From Deltaproteobacteria bacterium (lineage in GTDB: Bacteria; Desulfobacterota; DSM-4660; Desulfatiglandales; HGW-15), in assembly GCA_019308985.1 (NCBI GenBank), contig JAFDHB010000226.1:1-5034 (forward strand): 5,034 nt of DNA, in the 5' to 3' direction. Of this stretch, positions 1-5,034 are shown piece by piece; within the stretch, counting starts at the first letter, position 1, and every line of letters starts with the position of its first letter. Under the pieces are notes generated by a model, which saw only the letters and a list, made by a program, of their open reading frames with translations, did no database searches and was not told the DNA's origin. The position numbers were made by a program, and so were the translations under genes.

Positions 1-1
1 T

Positions 2-139
2 ATCAACTTCATGGCCTTCCCACCCTCCACAAGACACCGGGCCTTTCTTATAGAACAGGAGCTAACCGAAGCCGCTAACGAAGGAGACCGGGCCAGGTTC
101 CTGGATCTCCTTAAGAGGTGGAGGGAGTGTTTTCATTGA
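2..139 (+). CDS. C-terminal end of a small unrecognised phage-operon protein (partial)
   Basis: The frame is open from the left edge to a TGA at 137-139 and gives 45 visible residues. The true start is either upstream of the window or the ATG at 11-13 (MAFPPSTRH...), and the sequence cannot decide between them. The visible part is charged and probably helical, with IEQELTEAANEGDRARFLDL as its core, and has no signal peptide or membrane segment. I recognise no family. The stop overlaps the TTG start of the following helicase gene (TTGA), and the helicase ribosome binding site lies inside this gene, so the two are almost certainly co-transcribed and translationally coupled. In phage early or middle operons such small upstream ORFs are often accessory factors, but nothing here shows a function. 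Confidence 0.6.
   Translation: MNFMAFPPSTRHRAFLIEQELTEAANEGDRARFLDLLKRWRECFH
97..110 (+). repeat. 14-base direct repeat, second copy at 621-634
   Basis: GTTCCTGGATCTCC occurs here and again inside the helicase gene at 621-634. Both copies are preceded by GACCGGGCC (86-94 and 606-614). Two further exact matches link the same two genes: CATGGCCTTCCC at 10-21 and 169-180, and GGAGCTAACCG at 58-68 and 195-205. The spacings differ between the copies, so this is not one simple duplication. Confidence 0.4.
120..127 (+). promoter_or_regulatory. Ribosome binding site deciding a TTG start for the helicase
   Basis: The purine-rich stretch GGAGGGAG lies inside the end of the upstream gene and ends 8 bases before the TTG at 136. 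It would be too close to serve, or would overlap, the alternative in-frame GTG codons at 118 and 127. This spacing, together with the TTGA overlap, favours TTG 136 as the start. Confidence 0.6.
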
Positions 140-1506
140 GGATCACAATTTCAAACAAGATCCTTCTGCATGGCCTTCCCGAAGCATCTGAAAGGGAGCT
201 AACCGGCAGGTTGACCTTCCAGAATCCCAAGTGGCTTGAGAATGACCGTATGGGGCGGTGGAACGGGGATACTCCGGAGACTTTGACCTGCTATGAATGC
301 ACCAGGGACGGCCTGATCATCCCGCGAGGGTTTACCCGGCAGTTGCTTCTTCTGTGTAAGCGTCATGGTGTCCGGTACCACCTGGAGGACCGGAGGCGGA
401 CATTGGCAGCGGTTGAGTTTACCTTCAAAGGCAAGCTGAGGCCCTTTCAGAATGAAGCCGTTAGAGCGGTGCTGTCCAGGGACTTCGGGGTGTTGTCCTC
501 ACCGACCGGGTCCGGGAAGACCGTTATGGCCCTCTATGTCATTGCAGAGCGCCGGCAGCCTGCCCTTGTCATAGTCCACACAAAGGAGTTGCTCTACCAA
601 TGGAGGGACCGGGCCGTTACGTTCCTGGATCTCCAGGAGGATGAAATAGGCCTCGTAGGGGACGGGAAGAAGACCATCGGCCCCCGCTTAACCATCGGCA
701 TCGTGAACAGCATCTACAAGATAGCGAATGAGATCCGGGAGCATGTGGGGTTCCTCCTTACGGATGAGTGTCACAGGTGTCCTTCAAGGACTTTCATGGA
801 AGCCGTGACCGCGTTTGACAGCTTGTACATGCTGGGCTTGTCAGCTACCCCATGGCGCCGGGACAAGCTATCAAGGCTTATATACTGGCACCTGGGGGAC
901 CTGGTTCACGAAGTGAAGAAGGAGGCCCTTCTTGAGACCGGAGACATTCTACCCGTGGAGGTTGTTACCAGGGAGACGGATTTCAGAACATGGAGGGATG
1001 CCTCCGAGGAATACTCAACGGTGTTGTCGGAGCTTACGGAAGACCCCGAAAGGAACGCTCTCATAGCCGCAGACGTGGCCAGGGAGGCACGGAACGGCGG
1101 GGGCATATGTTTGGTCTTGTCAGACCGAAAAGCTCATTGTGAGGCGCTCAGGGGTCTTCTACGGGGCAAGGGAATAGAGTGTGAGCTTTTGACCGGGGAC
1201 GTTGGCAACGGGGAACGTCAGGCGATAATTGACAGGTTGAACAAGGGCGAGATTAAGATCCTCATAGCGACAAATCAGCTTCTCGGAGAGGGTTTTGATT
1301 GCCCGGGATTGTCCACCCTGTTCCTGACGACACCAGTTAGATTTAGCGGGAGAGTCATTCAAGTTGTGGGCCGGATTCTTCGCTCGGCACCGGGGAAGGA
1401 CAAGGCCAGGGTCTATGACTACGTGGATACGGAGATGCCTGTCCTTGTGGCTTCTGCAAAGGCCCGGGGACGGGTGTTTCGATCAATCAAGGGGGTGGCA
1501 TCATGA
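136..1506 (+). CDS. Phage-type SF2 DNA helicase with DECH box (SSL2/RAD25-like)
   Basis: This is a complete superfamily 2 helicase of 456 residues, counted from TTG 136 (MRITISNK...). Visible motifs in order: LRPFQNEAV at about 102-109 (Q-like region), Walker A SSPTGSGKT at about 121-129, motif Ia VIVHTKELLYQW at about 145-156, motif II DECH at 210-213, motif III SAT at 236-238, motif IV region CLVLSDRKAHCE from 325, motif V from ATNQLLGEGFDCPG near 378, and motif VI QVVGRILR at 409-416. All ATPase motifs look intact, so it should be an active ATP-dependent DNA translocase or helicase of the COG1061 (SSL2/XPB-like, UvsW-like) type. Phage proteins of this kind act in branched-DNA remodelling, replication or recombination. 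The first ~95 residues form a family-specific region rich in basic and aromatic residues, plausibly for DNA binding. GTG 118 would add six residues but lacks a well-spaced ribosome site. The stop overlaps the ATG of terS, so the genes share an operon. The family assignment is firm; the exact phage role is inferred. Confidence 0.93.
   Translation: MRITISNKILLHGLPEASERELTGRLTFQNPKWLENDRMGRWNGDTPETLTCYECTRDGLIIPRGFTRQLLLLCKRHGVRYHLEDRRRTLAAVEFTFKGKLRPFQNEAVRAVLSRDFGVLSSPTGSGKTVMALYVIAERRQPALVIVHTKELLYQWRDRAVTFLDLQEDEIGLVGDGKKTIGPRLTIGIVNSIYKIANEIREHVGFLLTDECHRCPSRTFMEAVTAFDSLYMLGLSATPWRRDKLSRLIYWHLGDLVHEVKKEALLETGDILPVEVVTRETDFRTWRDASEEYSTVLSELTEDPERNALIAADVAREARNGGGICLVLSDRKAHCEALRGLLRGKGIECELLTGDVGNGERQAIIDRLNKGEIKILIATNQLLGEGFDCPGLSTLFLTTPVRFSGRVIQVVGRILRSAPGKDKARVYDYVDTEMPVLVASAKARGRVFRSIKGVAS
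1489..1495 (+). promoter_or_regulatory. Ribosome binding site of the terminase small subunit
   Basis: AAGGGGG lies within the last codons of the helicase gene and ends 7 bases before the ATG at 1503. It supports that start and coupled translation across the ATGA overlap. Confidence 0.6.
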
Positions 1507-2078
1507 AAAAGAAGCTTAACAGTAAAGAACGTATTTTCGTTGACGAGTACCTTCTGCATCTGAATCCTGAGAGGGCAGCCATTGCAGCCGGTTACAGCCG
1601 AAGCATGGCCCGCACAAAGGCTTATCAGTGGGTCAGCGATGGTAAGCGTAAGCCTCATGTATTTAGCGCAGTCAAGGCCGCCTTAGATAGACGTTCTAAA
1701 CGAACCGAAATCAGACAAGATTCAGTTTTAGAAGAGCTGGCCCGAATCGCCTTCTTTGACCCTCGAAGGCTGTTCGACAAGGATGGCACCCTTATTCCGT
1801 TGTGTGACCTCCCGAAGGATGTTGCGGCCGCCATAGTGGGCCTGCATAGGTCTGAGGCACCTGGCAATGGAGTGAAGGCAAAGAGCCGCGTCACAAATAT
1901 CCGGTTTGCCGACAAGCTCAAGGCCCTTGATTCCCTGGCCCGTCACCTGGGTATGTTCGTTGATCGAGTTCAGCACGGATTGGATCAGCAGGCCCTTGGT
2001 ATAATCCTCTCCTCTTTACCTCCCGAATATGCAAAGAGGGTTCGGAGGGAATTGACAGCTAAACTGGGAGAGAGATAA
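1503..2078 (+). CDS. terS: Phage terminase small subunit
   Basis: The 191-residue product matches the Terminase_2 type (Pfam PF03592) small subunit of tailed phages. In this family the N-terminal helix-turn-helix region recognises phage DNA (cos or pac) and the oligomer delivers it to the large-subunit motor for headful or cos packaging. Visible hallmarks are LNSKERIFVDEYLLHLNPER at residues 5-24, AAIAAGYSRSMARTKA at 25-40, then the middle segment from RQDSVLEELARIAFFDPRRL at 71-90, and DKLKALDSLARHLGMF at 137-152. The length is normal for the family and the reading frame is undisturbed. The start overlaps the helicase stop. The unusual point is what follows: the large subunit normally comes next, yet no ORF for it exists before the convergent gene at 2230. 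The protein is probably intact but stranded from its partner, unless a large subunit is encoded elsewhere. Confidence 0.93.
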   Translation: MKKKLNSKERIFVDEYLLHLNPERAAIAAGYSRSMARTKAYQWVSDGKRKPHVFSAVKAALDRRSKRTEIRQDSVLEELARIAFFDPRRLFDKDGTLIPLCDLPKDVAAAIVGLHRSEAPGNGVKAKSRVTNIRFADKLKALDSLARHLGMFVDRVQHGLDQQALGIILSSLPPEYAKRVRRELTAKLGER

Positions 2079-2098
2079 TCAATGAAGGTCGAGTAATC

Positions 2099-2120
2099 TT
2101 GAAAGGGGAGTGCCTTTCAG
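2099..2120. repeat. Short inverted repeat (hairpin) after terS
   Basis: GAAAGG (2101-2106) and CCTTTC (2113-2118) can pair around a six-base loop, extended by a T-A pair and a G-T wobble at the base. No T-run follows on either strand, so it is not a standard Rho-independent terminator. Confidence 0.35.
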
Positions 2121-2207
2121 GTGCCGAGGCTAAAGGTCAGGGCAGGGTGTACTTGGTGGAATGTGAAAAGCCGCACTCTTACGCAAAAGGCATGCACGAG
2201 CCTCAGT

Positions 2208-2219
2208 TTTATCGATAAA
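2208..2219. repeat. Perfect 12-base palindrome beside the convergent gene end
   Basis: TTTATCGATAAA is a perfect palindrome starting 10 bases beyond the stop codon of the minus-strand gene. It could be a protein-binding site or a weak structure at the transcript end, but chance is possible in AT-rich DNA. Confidence 0.3.
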
Positions 2220-2229
2220 GACGAAGCAC

Positions 2230-3351
2230 TTATTGGTTATCCTCGTTCCTTCTATTGTCAAATTGGATTTTTCTTTCCTTGTAGGACTCAATTTCTGCCA
2301 TTGGATCGTCCTTTGAAAATATGAAATAGAGATACATCAGCTTGGAGAACTCATTAACAATCTCGTTCTCCACCCATTTAATGTCAGCAAATCTTTGTGC
2401 ATTGGAGTCTTCGTAGTAGCGATAGTCTTTTGAGAACGAAAAGCCGAAAAAGCCCTCATCAATAGATTCAGGGTTCAGCATATCTATGACCTTCAAGTAG
2501 TCATCATCATTTGTATTGGCCGGGAAGACTACAGGTAGGTCTTTCTTTTTCCTGTAGAACTTCATCTTGTAGGACCTATCTAACTTTCTGGCATACTTCT
2601 TTATTTTCTCCAAGGTTTCGAGGTCACCATCCACGTTCATCCAGAACCTTCTGATATCCTGTTTATCGCCGAAAACCGCTAACTTTATGCTGAAGTGCTC
2701 GGAAGTATCTTGAATCGGCTCATGGAGACAATCGCCGAGGCCAATCTGCAATGTAAGTTGACAGTAGTTTGCATAATGTCCACTTTTCGAGTCTGTAAAC
2801 GCTAACCAGACTACAGGGTCTCTTCCTACATCCCGGCCCTCTGCTAAATGAGGAAAGAGGCGAACTCCGAATTCCTTTTCTATACGAACAGGGACTGTCT
2901 GAGCAAGTTGCCCGAATTTTGGGTATATCTGCTCGCTGAGCCTTTCAAAATATTGATCTTCGGTTATCTTGTCGGGAATTTCAAAGGCGGCCTTCAACGC
3001 TTCAAAGTCTTCTGTGGCAAAACCTTGAGCCCTGCTGTCTCTTATTTTGACTATTGGCTGCCTGGATATTGGGTTACGCTCTCTTTGAAAATCTTGATCG
3101 CTATGATCGAGGATATCTATGAGGTAAAAATCAGTCCCATGTGTTTCTAATTCAGTTCTGTTCTGACCATCTTTTCGATACTCATATCGTTTCAGGTTAT
3201 TTGGCAGCCCCTCTATTCTTTTTAGGTGCGCCTTACGATCCTTCCCATCCATGAACCCCAATTCGCAGATGGTGTCTAATACTTGAGCCTTAAATTTGTT
3301 ATCCCTGAGTTTCCGCACCCTTTTAACGAAGCTATCGGTCAGAATAATCAT
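2230..3351 (-). CDS. Uncharacterised protein, possible RelE/ParE-like N-terminal domain fused to an unknown C-terminal domain
   Basis: The product has 373 residues counted from the ATG at 3351 (MIILTDSFVKRVRKL...). A longer in-frame start at 3468 exists, but those extra 39 codons overlap the helicase gene and read as non-coding. Residues 1-85 recall a RelE/ParE toxin fold: FVKRVRKLR in the first helix, a second helix around QVLDTICELG, then LKRIEGLPNNLKRYEYR at 43-59, and FYLIDILDHSDQDF at 75-88, in the place where small toxins carry the strand and the H-x-x-x-Y/F end. Residues ~140-350 form a second globular region with VVWLAFTD, FSIKLAVFG, RRFWMNV and the ending NEFSKLMYLYFIF. I do not recognise this region; a distant likeness to DUF2461-type proteins is only a guess. 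It has no membrane segments or signal peptide and a charged tail. It lies 76 bases downstream of the SNF2 helicase gene on the same strand and is likely co-transcribed with it. Base composition is clearly more AT-rich than its neighbours (24 of 60 G+C in 2341-2400), which suggests separate acquisition. No antitoxin gene is seen beside it. The gene is secure; the domain reading is moderate. Confidence 0.88.
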   Translation of the reverse strand: MIILTDSFVKRVRKLRDNKFKAQVLDTICELGFMDGKDRKAHLKRIEGLPNNLKRYEYRKDGQNRTELETHGTDFYLIDILDHSDQDFQRERNPISRQPIVKIRDSRAQGFATEDFEALKAAFEIPDKITEDQYFERLSEQIYPKFGQLAQTVPVRIEKEFGVRLFPHLAEGRDVGRDPVVWLAFTDSKSGHYANYCQLTLQIGLGDCLHEPIQDTSEHFSIKLAVFGDKQDIRRFWMNVDGDLETLEKIKKYARKLDRSYKMKFYRKKKDLPVVFPANTNDDDYLKVIDMLNPESIDEGFFGFSFSKDYRYYEDSNAQRFADIKWVENEIVNEFSKLMYLYFIFSKDDPMAEIESYKERKIQFDNRRNEDNQ

Positions 3352-3427
3352 GGTCGACCCCCAAAAAAAGAACTGTGTGCATAGACGAATCCGGATCTTG
3401 GATAAGAGCGGTTGAACATGGTGAACC
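3352..3427 (-). promoter_or_regulatory. Short gap between the helicase and the unknown gene, with a possible leader ORF
   Basis: The 76-base gap upstream of the 2230-3351 gene has only GGGGG (3358-3362) as a weak ribosome site, 6 bases before its ATG. A 23-codon ORF on the minus strand (ATG at 3419, TGA at 3350-3348, MFNRSYPRSGFVYAHSSF...) fills the gap exactly and its stop overlaps the ATG of the unknown gene (ATGA). It could couple translation from the helicase to that gene. A T-run of seven precedes the GGGGG. I see no clear -35/-10 promoter. Confidence 0.3.
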
Positions 3428-3461
3428 CTACCACTTCTCAAGGAGAATTCTTCTCTTATCC
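3400..3461. repeat. Inverted repeat spanning the helicase stop codon, with an inner imperfect palindrome
   Basis: GGATAAGAG at 3400-3408 and CTCTTATCC at 3453-3461 are perfect 9-base inverted copies 44 bases apart. Between them, 3410-3427 (GGTTGAACATGGTGAACC) is an 18-base imperfect palindrome, with 14 of 18 positions symmetric. The nested arrangement could fold in the mRNA across the end of the helicase gene, or mark an operator. No T-run directly follows, so a classical terminator is unlikely. Confidence 0.35.
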
Positions 3462-5034
3462 TCTTCATTCAGCACAATGGCGCAGCCGTCCCAGTCGATG
3501 TCCGCGACTCGGTTGTACTTTTCATCAAAGGGGTGTTTAGGGTGGACCGCCTGTATCAGTTTTTTCGCCTCTTCTATTTCACCGTTTGCAACATCGATCC
3601 AGACATCTTCCAGGATATCCGGGATCTGCCCAAACAGACCGAAGATGTTTTCCAGGCGGCTCGACAAGAGATCATGCACACGGTCTTCCACAGATCCCTT
3701 GTACCGCATATTGTAAACATATACCTCGTCCCGTACCTGGCCTATCCGCTGGATACGCCCTTTTCTCTGTTCCAGCCGCGTGGGATTCCAGGGGAGGTCA
3801 AGGTTGATCAGCGTTCCCAATCGCTGGAGATTCAATCCCTCGCTGGCCGCGTCCGTGCCAAGCAAAAGGCGGAGTTGGCCCTTGCCTATCTTCTGCTTTA
3901 TTTCATCGCGCGACGTCCTCTTGAATTCCCTGTCCAGCATTATCCCTGAGTTCCCGCCACCCGCATAAACCCCTATGGGCTCGCCTTTAAGGTCCGCGGA
4001 GAGCTGCCGGGCCAGCCACCAAGTGGAATCGAAATACTGGGAAAAAACAATGCAGCCCAGATCCAACCAGCCTTTGGTGACCAGATAGTCCCATACCCGC
4101 TGATATTTGGGATCGCGGTCCTGATTGGCTTTAAGGGCCTTGAGACAGCGGTTCAGTTCATCTCTTTCGGTTGCTGTAAGGTCTTTCATGCCGTCACCGT
4201 GGGGGCCGTCATGGGCCTGCATCTCGTCATCTTCTTCCAGGAGGGAGGCATTGACGATCCTGCTTTCATCGCCCCACTCGGTCAGCATCTTCTCTGTGGT
4301 TTGCCTCCCCGCGTATATGGTGCTGCCGATCCTTCTCAACAGCAGGGTTTTCAGGAATCCCGCCCCCTTAACCCTCTGGCTCAGCAGGCCGCAAAACGAC
4401 TCGGCCGCCTGGTAGGCGTCGTTAAGATATGGAGGCAAAGGGATAGCAGCTTCCGGTTCTTCCCCGAAGAGCGTCACTCTGACCGGTTTAAGATAGGGCT
4501 CGCCGGTGGCAGGATCGATGGTCTCCTCCAGAAACTGCCGGGTCCTTCTCACAATGTGCCGGATAAACGGGTTGTGCTCCCTGCCGAATCCGGGAATCAC
4601 GCTTTTAAGCCGTGTAATTTCCGGAGGCCGCAGATACTCCAGACTGTCTCCGTCGGCAACCGCGTCGTCGTCCTTGAGCCCCAGCCTTTTCCGAAGGTTC
4701 CGAAAGGCAATGCCTTCAGAAGCCGGGGGCATCGGGTTTCTGATCCATCGCCAGGCATCGCCCAGCTCCATCGGGATTTCAGTATCGCCCATAACCACGG
4801 AAATGGCCTTCTCAGGTTTGCGCCATTCACTCCATTCGGTTCCCAGGACCCGGTCATTGCCCGTGGCCAGTATGTGCAGGAGGTCCCAGGCCTCTATGGG
4901 ATGAAGCTGAACCGGGGTGGCCGTTGCCAGGAGGAGACTCTTTGTGCGTGGGCTGATCTCCCACAAAAATCGCATCAGGTTGTTGGGATCGGCCTTTTCA
5001 TACATGCTCTGATTGCTGACTTTGCGCCTTCTTG
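3428..5034 (-). CDS. SNF2/HepA-type SF2 helicase, C-terminal part (5' end beyond window)
   Basis: The frame runs unbroken from the right edge to a TAG at 3430-3428, giving 534 visible residues. The ATG at 5005 is internal: the residues before it (RRRKVSNQS) and the following SLLLATATPVQL are the stretch normally found between the DEAH box and motif III, so Walker A and DEAH lie off-window. Numbering from Met 5005: motif III LATATP at 26-31, a family insertion region at about 50-310, motif IV IVFSQYFDS at 319-327, motif V GTDAASEGLNLQ at 383-394, motif VI QRKGRIQRIGQ at 413-423, then a conserved-looking tail with EDVWIDVANGEIEEAKKLI (467-485) and DWDGCAIVL near the end. This is an ATP-dependent duplex-DNA translocase of the SNF2/RapA class. 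Close architectural relatives that I recall are the SNF2-like helicases of defence systems (DrmD of DISARM and phospholipase D-SNF2 proteins), but the N-terminus that would separate them is not visible. The stop is followed 76 bases later by the unknown gene on the same strand. Composition is GC-rich (37 of 60 in 4201-4260). The helicase class is certain; the defence role is inferred. Confidence 0.93.
   Translation of the reverse strand, partial: RRRKVSNQSMYEKADPNNLMRFLWEISPRTKSLLLATATPVQLHPIEAWDLLHILATGNDRVLGTEWSEWRKPEKAISVVMGDTEIPMELGDAWRWIRNPMPPASEGIAFRNLRKRLGLKDDDAVADGDSLEYLRPPEITRLKSVIPGFGREHNPFIRHIVRRTRQFLEETIDPATGEPYLKPVRVTLFGEEPEAAIPLPPYLNDAYQAAESFCGLLSQRVKGAGFLKTLLLRRIGSTIYAGRQTTEKMLTEWGDESRIVNASLLEEDDEMQAHDGPHGDGMKDLTATERDELNRCLKALKANQDRDPKYQRVWDYLVTKGWLDLGCIVFSQYFDSTWWLARQLSADLKGEPIGVYAGGGNSGIMLDREFKRTSRDEIKQKIGKGQLRLLLGTDAASEGLNLQRLGTLINLDLPWNPTRLEQRKGRIQRIGQVRDEVYVYNMRYKGSVEDRVHDLLSSRLENIFGLFGQIPDILEDVWIDVANGEIEEAKKLIQAVHPKHPFDEKYNRVADIDWDGCAIVLNEEDKRRILLEKW

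Larger units (their letters stand above)
2079..2229. other. Junction between the phage block and the convergent block; no convincing gene
   Basis: These 151 bases separate terS from the end of the convergent gene. A good start context sits right after terS: GGGAGAGAG at 2066-2074 followed by ATG at 2082, but this frame stops after four codons (TAA at 2094). Another frame is open from 2063 to TAA 2216-2218, about 51 codons without ATG near its beginning, and encodes no motif I recognise. No integrase site, tRNA end, insertion-sequence end or T-rich terminator is evident. It is the likely place where the phage operon was broken or where foreign DNA joined, but the exact breakpoint cannot be seen. 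Confidence 0.5.

Noticed and set aside
2099..2120. Rho-independent terminator after terS
   Set aside because: The hairpin is short and neither strand has a T-run after it.
2121..2324. Plus-strand ORF of 67 codons starting with GTG
   Set aside because: It has no ribosome site of note and no recognisable motif, and its second half runs antisense through the end of the well-supported minus-strand gene.
2848..3150. Plus-strand ORF of 100 codons
   Set aside because: It is a shadow of the minus-strand gene, with no start signal and no protein family resemblance.
3352..3468. N-terminal extension of the unknown minus-strand gene to ATG 3468
   Set aside because: The extra 39 codons overlap the helicase C-terminus in another frame and read as low-complexity translation of non-coding DNA. 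The ATG at 3351 begins a normal protein-like segment.
4506..4904. Plus-strand ORF of 132 codons and other long frames opposite the SNF2-type helicase
   Set aside because: They are antisense to a helicase with clear motifs; the serine- and arginine-rich translations are typical of antisense frames in GC-rich genes.
4982..5005. ATG 5005 as the true start of the SNF2-type helicase
   Set aside because: The frame is open to the window edge and the visible protein begins just before motif III, so the Walker A and DEAH part must be encoded beyond 5034.
1..5034. CRISPR array, tRNA, rRNA, transposase or integrase
   Set aside because: No regularly spaced repeats, tRNA-like cloverleaf signatures, rRNA segments or recombinase motifs were seen on either strand.

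Overview
The window joins two unrelated blocks that converge near position 2150. The left block (1-2078, plus strand) looks like part of a tailed-phage or prophage operon. It holds the end of a small unrecognised gene, a compact SF2 helicase with a DECH box, and a terminase small subunit. All three are packed with overlapping start and stop codons (TTGA, then ATGA), which points to translational coupling. The right block (2230-5034, minus strand) holds the 3' part of a large SNF2/HepA-type helicase gene, cut off by the right edge of the window. Just downstream of it is an AT-richer gene of 373 codons that I cannot assign to a family. The first ~85 residues of that protein resemble a RelE/ParE toxin fold.

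Organism: the genes are bacterial or phage, with good Shine-Dalgarno sites in the left block and moderate to high GC in the two helicases. The phage helicase resembles proteins I associate with prophages of Desulfobacterota and related Gram-negative anaerobes. This is recall, not a search result, so the taxonomic hint is weak.

Layout: 2-139 small partial gene (+); 136-1506 phage helicase (+); 1503-2078 terS (+); 2079-2229 junction without a convincing gene; 2230-3351 unknown protein with possible RelE-like N-terminus (-); 3352-3427 short gap with a possible leader ORF and inverted repeats; 3428-5034 SNF2-type helicase C-terminal part (-).

How they may work together: in the phage block the helicase could remodel DNA during replication or recombination, while TerS would recognise DNA for packaging. 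The large terminase subunit expected after terS is not visible. The SNF2 helicase and the unknown gene probably form one transcription unit. A large SNF2-type ATPase with an uncharacterised partner beside phage genes is a typical setting for an anti-phage defence cassette, and this is the most interesting candidate here. The first half of the helicase, including Walker A and any N-terminal effector domain, lies outside the window, so the system type cannot be decided from this sequence. No tRNA, rRNA, CRISPR array, transposase or integrase was seen.
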